A DNA stretch of 35,277 bases from GCA-002784865 sp035646815 (GTDB lineage: Bacteria > Patescibacteriota > Microgenomatia > Levybacterales > UBA12049), in assembly GCA_035646815.1 (NCBI GenBank), contig DASRON010000017.1, forward strand, positions 1 through 35,277, written 5' to 3'. The notes below the pieces were generated by a model. The model was not told the origin of the DNA. It worked only from the letters and a program-made list of their open reading frames with translations, and made no database searches. How positions within the stretch are numbered: position 1 is the stretch's first letter; the number at the start of each line of letters is the position of its first letter. Of the stretch, positions 7,894 through 15,302 are shown in pieces. Position numbers and translations under genes: made by a program.

Positions 7894-9876
7894 ATGAAGT
7901 TTAAGCTTAAATCAAACTTTAAACCAACTGGTGACCAGCCACTGGCAATTAAAAAATTAACTTCCCTTTTAGAAAAGAACGTTAAAAACCAAGTTCTCTT
8001 AGGTGTTACTGGATCTGGAAAAACATTTACTATGGCAAACGTTATAGCAAATTTAAACCGTCCTACACTAGTAATCTCCCATAACAAAACACTTGCTGGA
8101 CAGCTATATCAAGAGTTACGTGACTTTTTCCCAAACAATGCAGTTTGCTACTTTGTATCTTATTACGATTATTACCAACCTGAAGCATATATTCCGCAAA
8201 GTGATACATATATCGAGAAAGAGACTGAGATAAACGAAGAGATAGATAGATTAAGACTTTCTGCAACAGCAAATCTTTTAAGTAGAAAAGATGTAATCGT
8301 TGTTGCTTCAGTATCTTGTATTTACAACATTGGCTCCCCTGTTGAGTTTGGGAAATTTGCCTTAGAAATAAAACCAGGAGTAAAAGTACAAACTAGAGAT
8401 TTAATGCTAAGGCTTACTGATCTTCAGTACGAAAGAAATGATTACGGTTTTAAACGAGGCACTTTTAGAGTAAGAGGAGAGGATATTGATATCTTCCCTG
8501 CTAATTCTGATTTTGGACTTAGAATTGAGGTTAAAAACGATATTATTTATAAAATCCTTGAGTTTGATCCTCTTACTGGTGAAAATCTTAATGAACTTAA
8601 AATATCAATAATTTATCCTGCAAAACATTTTATGACAGACCCAGATAGTCATAAGAACGCATTCAAAGAAATTAGAAAAGACTTAGCCTTAAGAACTGCA
8701 GAACTTAAAAAAGAAAATAAACTTCTTGAAGCACAAAGAATTAGTCAAAGAACAAATTATGACCTTGAAATGATAAAAGAAATTGGATACGTTAATGGAA
8801 TTGAGAACTATTCAAGATATTTTGACGGAAGAGCTCCGGGAGATCCTCCCTATTCTCTTTTAAATTATTTTAAGATGTGTAATCCTAATTTTTTAACTAT
8901 TATCGATGAATCCCACATTACAATTCCTCAGATAAGAGGAATGTATAATGGCGACCAAGCAAGAAAACAAATGCTAATTAACTATGGCTTTAGGCTTCCA
9001 TCCGCTCTTGATAATAGACCTTTAAGATTTGATGAATTTATGAAAAGAATTAATCAATTAACTTTTGTAAGCGCAACTCCTAATGATTTTGAATTATCAC
9101 TCGCAAAAGAGGAAAACTCAGTTGTTGAACAATTAATAAGACCAACTGGACTTGTAGATCCAAAAATTACTATAAAACCAAGTAAAGGACAAGTAAATGA
9201 TTTGATTTCTGAAATTAATAAAAGAGTTAAAAAAAAGCAACGTATCCTTATAACAACGCTTACAAAAAGAATGGCTGAGGATTTGTCTTCATATTTAGCT
9301 GAAAGAGATATTAAAGTTTCTTACCTTCATTCTGATATTCATACACTTGAAAGACAAGATGTTTTAGATAAATTAAGATCAGCAGATTATGACGTTTTAG
9401 TAGGTATTAACTTATTAAGAGAAGGACTAGATCTTCCAGAAGTGTCTCTTGTTGCAATCATTGATGCAGATAGAGAGGGATTTTTAAGAAGTAGAACCTC
9501 TCTTATTCAAATCATGGGAAGAGCTGCACGAAATGTTGATTCAGAAGTAATTATGTATGCTGACAAAATCACAAATTCCATGAGAGATGCCATAGATGAA
9601 GTTGATAGAAGAAGAAAGATTCAGTTAGATTACAACAAAAAACACAATATAACTCCTCAAACGATTATAAAAGCAATTAGAGCAAAACTTGTTGAAAAAG
9701 AAGAAGAAAATACCAATTTATTTTTTGATTTAGAAAATAAAGAAATTTTACTCCCTGATGAAAAAGAAAAACTTATTAAAAAATTAAGTGTTGATATGAG
9801 AAGTGCTGCGAAAGATTTAGATTTTGAAACAGCTACTATACTAAGAGACAGTATTAGAAAACTAAGAACTTCTTAA
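7894..9876 (+). CDS. uvrB: Excinuclease ABC subunit B
   Basis: Damage-verifying DNA helicase-like subunit of nucleotide excision repair. Seen: LGVTGSGKTFT (Walker A) near residue 36, the beta-hairpin region YYDYYQPEAYIPQSDTYIEK, TIIDESHITIPQ, VSATPNDFE, GINLLREGLDLPEVSLVAI, and QIMGRAARN. A UVR motif closes the protein (DFETATILRDSIRKLR) for contact with UvrC/UvrA. From the ATG chosen here there are 660 residues. I prefer 7894 over 7888 because the family usually opens MxKFKL.S.F.P.GDQP and because of the -10 position. The gene is divergent from lexA and possibly SOS-controlled. Its last four bases overlap rplS tail-to-tail. Confidence 0.96.
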   Translation: MKFKLKSNFKPTGDQPLAIKKLTSLLEKNVKNQVLLGVTGSGKTFTMANVIANLNRPTLVISHNKTLAGQLYQELRDFFPNNAVCYFVSYYDYYQPEAYIPQSDTYIEKETEINEEIDRLRLSATANLLSRKDVIVVASVSCIYNIGSPVEFGKFALEIKPGVKVQTRDLMLRLTDLQYERNDYGFKRGTFRVRGEDIDIFPANSDFGLRIEVKNDIIYKILEFDPLTGENLNELKISIIYPAKHFMTDPDSHKNAFKEIRKDLALRTAELKKENKLLEAQRISQRTNYDLEMIKEIGYVNGIENYSRYFDGRAPGDPPYSLLNYFKMCNPNFLTIIDESHITIPQIRGMYNGDQARKQMLINYGFRLPSALDNRPLRFDEFMKRINQLTFVSATPNDFELSLAKEENSVVEQLIRPTGLVDPKITIKPSKGQVNDLISEINKRVKKKQRILITTLTKRMAEDLSSYLAERDIKVSYLHSDIHTLERQDVLDKLRSADYDVLVGINLLREGLDLPEVSLVAIIDADREGFLRSRTSLIQIMGRAARNVDSEVIMYADKITNSMRDAIDEVDRRRKIQLDYNKKHNITPQTIIKAIRAKLVEKEEENTNLFFDLENKEILLPDEKEKLIKKLSVDMRSAAKDLDFETATILRDSIRKLRTS

Positions 9877-10184
9877 TTTTTTCTATTTCTAAGATAGGTT
9901 AATTTTGATCTTCTTATTTTATCTTTTAATTTTCCTTTAACTACAACTTTTTCAATATTAGGAGATTTAAGAGGAAAAATACGTTCAATTGCTACTCCAC
10001 CTATTGTCTTTCTAACAGTAAACATTTTATTATCTCCCCTGCCCTTTTGTTTTAATACAACTCCTTCAAAAACCTGAACTCTAGTTTTTTCTTTTCCACC
10101 ACCCTTTTGAGAGTTGTCAATTTCTTTAATTTTTTGATGAACTCTAACAATGTCACCTGGAACAAAATTTACATCTGTAATCAT
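9873..10184 (-). CDS. rplS: 50S ribosomal protein L19
   Basis: Large-subunit ribosomal protein bL19, 103 residues, at the short end of the family. It shows the typical PGDIVRVHQKI near residue 9, RVQVFEGVVLKQKGRG near 36-51, FTVRKTIGGVAIERIFPLKSP near 56-76, and a basic C-terminus (GKLKDKIRRSKLTYLR). It stands alone rather than in the usual rpsP-rimM-trmD-rplS cluster. It has a strong own promoter with a very short predicted leader. The 3' end overlaps uvrB by four bases in convergent orientation. Confidence 0.95.
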   Translation of the reverse strand: MITDVNFVPGDIVRVHQKIKEIDNSQKGGGKEKTRVQVFEGVVLKQKGRGDNKMFTVRKTIGGVAIERIFPLKSPNIEKVVVKGKLKDKIRRSKLTYLRNRKN

Positions 10185-10192
10185 AGGCTAAT

Positions 10193-10221
10193 ATTATAAT
10201 CTAAAAGTAGTAAATCCTCAA
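10193..10221 (-). promoter_or_regulatory. Predicted rplS promoter
   Basis: On the minus strand: TTGAGG (10216-10221), a 17-base spacer, and a perfect TATAAT (10193-10198). Eight bases separate it from the rplS ATG, so the leader would be about two bases. The -35 lies inside a palindrome (10213-10226). Confidence 0.6.
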
Positions 10222-10226
10222 GGATT
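10213..10226. repeat. Palindrome at the pyrG 3' end / rplS -35
   Basis: Perfect inverted repeat AATCCT-CA-AGGATT. It covers the -35 hexamer of the rplS promoter and two bases of the pyrG stop codon. It could be a repressor site or a small hairpin at the end of pyrG; there is no adjoining T-run on the minus strand to make it a good terminator. Confidence 0.3.
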
Positions 10227-11934
10227 AATTTTTATGCTTACAAGCTTCCAGAAAACTTATAAAAATTGGATGAGGTTTTAAGGGTCTGCTCTTATACTCA
10301 GGATGACCCTGTGTTCCCATATAAAATGGGTGAAGATTTTTAGAAAGTTCAATTATTTCTACCAAATCTTCTTTTACAGATCTTGCGCTTATCATTAATC
10401 CATTTTTTTCCATTTCTTTTGCATATTTATTATTAAATTCATATCTATGTCTATGTCTCTCACTAGCTATTCCTTCTTCTTCGCTTTTAAAACTATTATG
10501 TTTTTTATAAATATCATATGTTCTAGTTCCTTTTTTAACTTTTGCATCCCATGCTCCTAGTCTCATTGTTCCTCCATATGCTCTTTTTGCCATATGGTTT
10601 TTTTGAGATTCGATTATATGAATTACAGGATTTTTTGTTTTATTGTTATTTTCTTCAGTGTTTGCATCTTGTAATTTAAGTATATCTCTAGCAAAAGCTA
10701 CAACTGCAAGTTGCATTCCATAACAAAGTCCTAGATAGGGAATATTTTTCTTTCTAGCATAGCTTGCTGCTGCAATCATTCCTTCAGATCCTCTTATTCC
10801 CCAACCTATTGGAACAATAATTCCGCTTGGATTTCCCATTACCTTATTAAGTGCATCCTCTATTTCTTGCTCTGTCTTAAGACCTTTTATTACTTTTTCT
10901 ATTTTTTCAGAATCAATCCATGCAGTCTTTGCATTTACATCGTTATTCCAGGCTGCATGATCAATTGCGTCAAAAAGTGCAGCGTATGAATCTTTTAATT
11001 GGTATTCTCCTGTGCCAAAATATTTTCCTATAATTGCTATTTCTACTGTTTTTTTCTTTTTTTTAATATTAGTAACTAACTTTTCCCATTCTTTTAAGTC
11101 TGGTTTTTTAATTTGCAAACCAAGACTTTTTAAGATATTTACGTCTAGATTTTGTTTATGTAAAACTATTGGAATTTCATATACTGATCCTAAATCAGGA
11201 CTTGAAATAATTCCATCTTTATGAAGATTACAAAAAAGTGCAAGCCTATCTTTTCGTCTTTCGTCTAAAAACTTATCAGATCTAGCAACAATAAAATTAG
11301 GTTGAATTCCCATTTCATTTAATATTTTTACAGATAATTGAGTAGGTTTTGTTTTAGGCTCTCCTAAGTGCTTGGGGGTTGGGACATAGCTTACATGTAC
11401 ATGGATAACATCTCTAGGCTTATTTAATGTAAGCATACGTGCTGCTTCATAATACAAAGCATTCTGATATTCTCCTGCTGTTCCGCCCAATTCAATTATT
11501 ACAATGTCTGCTTTTTTCTTTCTTCCTAAATCATCAATTCTTTTAATGATTTCATTTGTAATATCTGGAATAGCTTCTACATCTTCTCCTTTATATTCAA
11601 ATCTTCTTTCCTTTTCAATTACTGTTTGATAAATTCTACCCATAGTAACAAAATTGTCTTTTCCCATGTCTTCATCTAAGAATTTTTCGTATGTGCCAAT
11701 ATCCATATCTGCTTCTGTTCCGTCTTCACATAAAAATGGATCACCATGTTCTATTGGATTTATTGTCCCTGCGTCAATGTTTAAATAATTTTCAAATTTA
11801 ATAGGAGTTATCTTGTATCCTGCTGATTTAAGTAGAAACGCAATTGAAGCGACTGTAACACCTTTTCCTATTCCAGAGATTACTCCTCCGGAAACAAATA
11901 TATATTTTAGTGGTTTTTTATTACTATCGGGCAC
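10225..11934 (-). CDS. pyrG: CTP synthase (glutamine-hydrolysing)
   Basis: Makes CTP from UTP using ATP and glutamine, 569 residues. The N-terminal synthetase domain has the P-loop-like SGGVISGIGKGVT near residue 15 and the acidic metal motif EDGTEADMDIGTYE near 70. The C-terminal class I amidotransferase domain has the nucleophile Cys404 in LGLCYGMQ and the His/Glu of GHPEYKSRP near 543. Several normally rigid motifs differ from the textbook form: SGIGKG for SSLGKG, KFENYLNIDAGTINPIEHG for KLDPYLNVDPGTMSP.QHG, and CYGMQ for CLGMQ. Catalytic residues are nevertheless retained. The start is GTG, supported by a consensus promoter that places the transcript start at that codon. Confidence 0.95.
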   Translation of the reverse strand: MPDSNKKPLKYIFVSGGVISGIGKGVTVASIAFLLKSAGYKITPIKFENYLNIDAGTINPIEHGDPFLCEDGTEADMDIGTYEKFLDEDMGKDNFVTMGRIYQTVIEKERRFEYKGEDVEAIPDITNEIIKRIDDLGRKKKADIVIIELGGTAGEYQNALYYEAARMLTLNKPRDVIHVHVSYVPTPKHLGEPKTKPTQLSVKILNEMGIQPNFIVARSDKFLDERRKDRLALFCNLHKDGIISSPDLGSVYEIPIVLHKQNLDVNILKSLGLQIKKPDLKEWEKLVTNIKKKKKTVEIAIIGKYFGTGEYQLKDSYAALFDAIDHAAWNNDVNAKTAWIDSEKIEKVIKGLKTEQEIEDALNKVMGNPSGIIVPIGWGIRGSEGMIAAASYARKKNIPYLGLCYGMQLAVVAFARDILKLQDANTEENNNKTKNPVIHIIESQKNHMAKRAYGGTMRLGAWDAKVKKGTRTYDIYKKHNSFKSEEEGIASERHRHRYEFNNKYAKEMEKNGLMISARSVKEDLVEIIELSKNLHPFYMGTQGHPEYKSRPLKPHPIFISFLEACKHKN

Positions 11935-11939
11935 GATTT

Positions 11940-11968
11940 ATAATACCAAAAACTAGATGTTTAGTCAA
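11940..11968 (-). promoter_or_regulatory. Predicted pyrG promoter, leaderless geometry
   Basis: On the minus strand: TTGACT (11963-11968), a 17-base spacer, and TATTAT (11940-11945). Five bases then precede the GTG start codon, so the transcript would begin at or within one or two bases of it. Confidence 0.6.
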
Positions 11969-11981
11969 TTTAGAGAAATTG

Positions 11982-12053
11982 AGCGGTGAAAGGGATTCGA
12001 ACCCTCGACCTCTTCCTTGGGAAGGAAGCATTCTACCACTGAACTATCACCGC
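11982..12053 (-). tRNA. tRNA-Gly(CCC)
   Basis: A 72-base cloverleaf on the minus strand. The acceptor stem GCGGTGA/TCACCGC is followed by U73, the usual glycine discriminator. The anticodon stem CTTCC/GGAAG encloses loop TTCCCAA with anticodon CCC at 12019-12021. The T arm GAGGG-TTCGAAT-CCCTT is normal. CCA is not encoded. It reads the codon GGG. Confidence 0.95.
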
Positions 12054-12061
12054 GTGATAGT

Positions 12062-12070
12062 ATTTTAGCA
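12062..12070 (-). promoter_or_regulatory. Predicted extended -10 promoter of tRNA-Gly
   Basis: On the minus strand, TGC-TAAAAT (the -10 hexamer at 12062-12067) ends eight bases before the mature 5' end of tRNA-Gly, so the primary transcript would carry only one or two extra 5' bases. No good -35 is seen. Confidence 0.4.
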
Positions 12071-12103
12071 TATAAAAAGTGGATTTAACTTTATAGTAGA
12101 TTT

Positions 12104-12733
12104 TTATCTAGATAGCTTTATAATATTACCGGGGTAAATTAAATCAGGGTTTGATAAATTATTTGCTTTTGCAACTTCTACCCATTTATATCCATCACCA
12201 TATGCTCTAACAGAAATATCCCAAAGATTGTCTCCTTTTAAAACAGTATATTTATCAGAAGTAATTGAATCTGTAGCTTCTTTTTTCATCGTAGCTTCTT
12301 TTTTCATCGTAGCTTCTTTTGTAGATTCTTCTTTTTCCATTGTTGTCTCTTTTTTTTGTGGATTTTTTACTTTAACATTAGGAACTGAAAGTTTTGATCC
12401 TACATATAAAACTTCTGGATTTGAAAGTTTGTTTTCTTTTGCAAGATCAACCCAATTGTATCCTGAACCATAAATTTTTTCTGCAATTGACCAAAGATCA
12501 TCACCTTCTTTTACTTCATAAGTCTTTGGTAATATATTGGTATCTGTAGATAATGTATCAATATTTTTAAAAGAGTTTGTTCCACCTGCTTTAACAATTG
12601 CAAAAACAACAAGTGTTACTAAAATTACAACAATTACCCCAACAATTAAACTTGTATATGAATCTCCTAATTTTATGTTTGATAAAAACCCTTTATTTTC
12701 TCTTACTGTTTGTTTTTTACTTACTTTTGGCAT
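12104..12733 (-). CDS. Membrane-anchored protein with two LysM domains
   Basis: A 209-residue protein likely held in the cytoplasmic membrane by one helix (about residues 27-49) after a basic cytoplasmic N-terminus, with the rest outside. Two LysM peptidoglycan-binding modules follow: about 71-119 (starting TYEVKEGDDLWSIAEKIYG) and about 161-208 (starting KYTVLKGDNLWDISVRAYG). A charged linker of roughly 40 residues joins them, containing repeats of KKEATM from an 18-base tandem repeat. No catalytic domain is present, so it is probably a cell-wall tether or scaffold rather than a hydrolase. It lies between tRNA-Asp (30 bases upstream) and tRNA-Gly (50 bases downstream) on the same strand and may share their transcript. 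No Shine-Dalgarno is seen. Confidence 0.85.
   Translation of the reverse strand: MPKVSKKQTVRENKGFLSNIKLGDSYTSLIVGVIVVILVTLVVFAIVKAGGTNSFKNIDTLSTDTNILPKTYEVKEGDDLWSIAEKIYGSGYNWVDLAKENKLSNPEVLYVGSKLSVPNVKVKNPQKKETTMEKEESTKEATMKKEATMKKEATDSITSDKYTVLKGDNLWDISVRAYGDGYKWVEVAKANNLSNPDLIYPGNIIKLSR
12272..12323. repeat. 18-base tandem repeat in the LysM gene linker
   Basis: The unit GTAGCTTCTTTTTTCATC occurs at 12272-12289 and 12290-12307, followed by a partial third copy. It keeps frame and encodes the repeated KKEATM segment between the two LysM modules. Such repeats can change copy number by slippage and so alter linker length. Confidence 0.85.
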
Positions 12734-12763
12734 TATTTTTCGGGGCAGGATAATAGCTTACTG

Positions 12764-12837
12764 CGGGACCGACGAGACTCGAACTCGCGACCTCTTCCGT
12801 GACAGGGAAGCGCTCTAGCCGACTGAGCTACGATCCC
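12764..12837 (-). tRNA. tRNA-Asp(GTC)
   Basis: A 74-base cloverleaf on the minus strand. The acceptor stem GGGATCG/CGGTCCC (one T-G pair) carries G73 as expected for aspartate. The anticodon stem CTTCC/GGAAG encloses loop CTGTCAC with anticodon GTC at 12801-12803. The T arm GCGAG-TTCGAGT-CTCGT is normal. CCA is not encoded. It reads GAC and GAT. Confidence 0.95.
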
Positions 12838-12849
12838 AACCTTTAGGCA

Positions 12850-12875
12850 GCGAGGCGGGAACCCTCGTCCCTTTT
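12850..12875 (+). other. GC-rich hairpin with short T-run upstream of tRNA-Asp
   Basis: CGAGG (12851-12855), a loop of seven, CCTCG (12863-12867), then CCC and TTTT on the plus strand. It resembles a weak intrinsic terminator on the plus strand, but no plus-strand gene lies directly upstream. On the minus strand it would sit in the 5' leader of tRNA-Asp. It stands out as GC-rich in an AT-rich region. Function unknown. Confidence 0.3.
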
Positions 12876-12910
12876 ATAAGTCCTCGTAGTTTACGCATAC
12901 TATCAAATAA

Positions 12911-12939
12911 TTGAATTATAGTCAATCCTCTGTTAATAT
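12911..12939 (+). promoter_or_regulatory. Predicted polX promoter
   Basis: TTGAAT at 12911-12916, a 17-base spacer, and TAATAT at 12934-12939. This predicts a leader of about 15 bases before the ATG at 12961 and places the alternative TTG start (12940) upstream of the transcript start. Confidence 0.4.
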
Positions 12940-12960
12940 TTGCTTAAGTATTGCAATATA

Positions 12961-14733
12961 ATGACTAATAAAGAAATTGCAGAGTTATTAAGAAACGTTG
13001 CTAGTGCATACAGTATTAAGAATGAACAAAAATTCTATTTTCAAATCATTGCTTATCAGAAAGCTGCAGATGCAATCGAAAATTCGATAACAGAAATCAA
13101 GGACTTGAACAAAGACAATGCTCTACAAAGCTTACCTGGAGTAGGTCCTTCAATTAAGGCTCACTTGGAAGAACTATTAAAAACAGGAACAATAGCACAT
13201 TTTAAATGGGTTTTTGAAGATATTCCAAGCTCTGTCTTCCCTCTTCTTAAAATTCCCTCGTTTGGACCAAAAAAAGCTTACAGACTTGTTAAAACGTTTA
13301 AGTTAAATAATCCTAAAACTGTTATTAAAGATTTAGAAAATATTGCAAAAAAAGGAAAAATTACTCCACTTGCAGGTTTTGGAGAAAAGTCAGAGCAAGA
13401 CATAATACGTGCAATAAACGAATACGAATTGGAAAAGACAAAATCAGTAAGAATGACTTTGCCTTTTGCTTTAGAGCTAGCAGATAAAATTACTGATTAT
13501 CTTAAAAAATCAGAATTTGCTATGCAGGTAGAATTATTAGGAAGTCTAAGAAGAATGGTTTCAACAGTCGGAGACATCGATATCGCAGCTGCAAGTAGTA
13601 ACCCAAAAGGCGTAATAGAACATTTTACAAAATACCCATATAAAGAAAGGGTTATTGAAAAAGGTGATACTACTTCTTCAATTTTAACTTCAGGAGGACA
13701 TCAAGTTGACCTTATGGTACAGCCCCCAGAGGCTTTTGGATCACTTTTACAACATTTTACAGGAAGTAAAGCACATAATATACATTTAAGAGAATACGCT
13801 TTAAAAAAGGGTCTTTCTCTTTCTGAATATGGTATAAAAAATCCTAAATTACCTAATAAAAAATTACAGCAATATAAAACTGAAGAATTATTCTATAAAG
13901 CAATCGATATGGATTGGGTGCCTCCAGAACTACGAGAAGACAGTGGTGAAATTGAGCTTGCAATTGGACATGATCTACCAAAACTTATTGAGCTTTCTGA
14001 TATTAAAGGAGATTTACATATTCACTCAAATTATCCTATTGAACCAAGTCACGATCTAGGGAGAAATTCAATAACTGAAATGTTAGATAAAGCAAAAGAA
14101 TTTAAATATGAATATCTTGGTTTTTCTGAACATAATCCCAGTATTTCAAAACACAGTGAAAGTGAATTACTTAAAATATTACTAAAAAGAGATAAAATGT
14201 TTGAAAAAATAGCAAAGGATAAAAAAGATGTTCGAATAATTAAGTTGCTCGAAGTCGATATTTTACCCACAGGAAAGCTTGCAATTAGCGACAAAGCATT
14301 TGATTTTCTTGACGGGGTAATTGTTTCAGTACACAGCTCTTTTACATTAGATATCAATAAAATGACTAATAGAATTATCCAAGGACTGTCTAATAAGAAA
14401 GCAAAAATTCTTGGACACCCTACTGGAAGACTTATCAATGAAAGACAAGGATATAATCTTGACTGGAATAAAATTTTTGAATTTTGTTTTAAAAACAATA
14501 AAGCTATTGAAATTAATAGTTGTCCAAGTAGACTTGATCTTCCAGACACATTAGTAAAAAAAGCAGTAGAAAAAGGAGTAAAGCTTGTAATAAATACTGA
14601 TAGTCATGCTGTTTATCAAATGAAAAATATGAAATATGGTGTAAGTGTTGCAAGACGCGGATGGGCAAAAAAAAGTGACATCTTAAATACTTTACCGTAT
14701 AATGAATTTATAAAGTGGCTTAGAACGTATTAG
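12961..14733 (+). CDS. polX: DNA polymerase X with C-terminal PHP domain
   Basis: Family X repair polymerase fused to a PHP phosphoesterase, 590 residues from the ATG used here; a TTG at 12940 would add seven, but the family opens MTNKEIAE. Order: a helix-hairpin-helix 8-kDa-like region (SLPGVGPSIKAHLEELL and IPSFGPKKAYRLV), a nucleotidyltransferase core with GSLRRMVSTVGDIDIAAA near 194-211 carrying the catalytic DxD, and HQVDLM with the third acidic residue. The PHP domain starts with DLHIHSNY near 351, then FSEHNPS, HPTG and NTDSHAVYQM metal ligands. In characterised bacterial PolX proteins the PHP part gives Mn-dependent 3'-5' exonuclease activity used in base excision and end repair. It begins the long plus-strand run of genes; lemA follows 22 bases later. 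Confidence 0.94.
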   Translation: MTNKEIAELLRNVASAYSIKNEQKFYFQIIAYQKAADAIENSITEIKDLNKDNALQSLPGVGPSIKAHLEELLKTGTIAHFKWVFEDIPSSVFPLLKIPSFGPKKAYRLVKTFKLNNPKTVIKDLENIAKKGKITPLAGFGEKSEQDIIRAINEYELEKTKSVRMTLPFALELADKITDYLKKSEFAMQVELLGSLRRMVSTVGDIDIAAASSNPKGVIEHFTKYPYKERVIEKGDTTSSILTSGGHQVDLMVQPPEAFGSLLQHFTGSKAHNIHLREYALKKGLSLSEYGIKNPKLPNKKLQQYKTEELFYKAIDMDWVPPELREDSGEIELAIGHDLPKLIELSDIKGDLHIHSNYPIEPSHDLGRNSITEMLDKAKEFKYEYLGFSEHNPSISKHSESELLKILLKRDKMFEKIAKDKKDVRIIKLLEVDILPTGKLAISDKAFDFLDGVIVSVHSSFTLDINKMTNRIIQGLSNKKAKILGHPTGRLINERQGYNLDWNKIFEFCFKNNKAIEINSCPSRLDLPDTLVKKAVEKGVKLVINTDSHAVYQMKNMKYGVSVARRGWAKKSDILNTLPYNEFIKWLRTY

Positions 14734-14739
14734 AACGTA

Positions 14740-14750
14740 AAGGAGGTGAT
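14740..14750 (+). promoter_or_regulatory. Near-perfect Shine-Dalgarno of lemA
   Basis: AAGGAGGTGAT, complementary over its length to the usual 16S 3' end, with nine bases between GGAGG and the ATG at 14756. Most genes here have no such site. It directly follows a tandem repeat (TAGAACGTA twice, 14721-14739), the second copy of which holds the polX stop. Confidence 0.9.
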
Positions 14751-14755
14751 ATTCT

Positions 14756-15301
14756 ATGACAATTCCATTAATAGCAGCTATCGCAGCAATACTCTTATAT
14801 GCATGGTTTATATATAACGGTCTTGTTACCTTAAAAATGAGAGTATCTGAGGCTTTTTCTCAGATAGATGTACAGCTAAAAAGAAGAACTGACTTAATCC
14901 CAAATTTAGTTGAGACAGTTAAAGGCTATGCAAAACATGAAAAAGACTTATTTGAAAAAGTAACAAAAGAAAGAGCAAACCTTATGTCTGCAAAAAGCGT
15001 TGAGGAAAAAGCAAAAGTTAATAATCAGCTAACTGATACATTAAAATCCTTATTTGCTGTTGCAGAAAACTATCCAACTTTAAGAGCAAGTGAGAATTTT
15101 CAGAAACTTCAAGATGAACTTTCTGATACTGAAAATAAGATTGCATATTCAAGACAGTTTTATAACAGTAACGTAATGGCTTTTAATACAAAGATTAAAA
15201 TATTCCCAAACGTATTATTTGCTAACTTGCTAAACTTCAAAGAAGAAGAGTTTTTTGCTGTAAACGAAGAAGAGAAAAAACCCGTAAAGGTATCATTCTA
15301 G
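14756..15301 (+). CDS. lemA: LemA family membrane protein
   Basis: A 181-residue LemA-type protein: one N-terminal transmembrane helix (about residues 4-21) with an external or periplasm-like helical-bundle domain. Typical family segments are YNGLVTLKMRVSEAFSQIDV, LKRRTDLIPNLVETVKGYA, ENYPTLRASENFQKLQDEL, and IAYSRQFYNSNVMAFNTKI. Biochemical function is not established. It is commonly paired with HtpX or other membrane-quality-control genes, and here htpX follows one base after the stop. It has the strongest ribosome-binding site in the window, suggesting high or independent translation. Confidence 0.93.
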   Translation: MTIPLIAAIAAILLYAWFIYNGLVTLKMRVSEAFSQIDVQLKRRTDLIPNLVETVKGYAKHEKDLFEKVTKERANLMSAKSVEEKAKVNNQLTDTLKSLFAVAENYPTLRASENFQKLQDELSDTENKIAYSRQFYNSNVMAFNTKIKIFPNVLFANLLNFKEEEFFAVNEEEKKPVKVSF

Positions 15302-15302
15302 T

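Noticed and set aside
12949..12958. Perfect 10-base palindrome TATTGCAATA just before polX
   Set aside because: Short, AT-rich and plausible by chance; not repeated at other genes in the window.
12940..12960. TTG start of polX seven codons upstream
   Set aside because: PolX proteins usually open MTNKEIAE, which begins at the ATG 12961, and the TTG precedes the predicted transcript start.
14049..14549. 166-residue minus-strand ORF inside polX
   Set aside because: It lies wholly antisense to the conserved PHP domain of polX; its Leu/Ser/Ile-rich composition is that of a shadow frame, and it has no start signal.
14721..14739. Tandem TAGAACGTA repeat before lemA as a regulatory site
   Set aside because: Only two copies; best explained as a small duplication around the polX stop codon.
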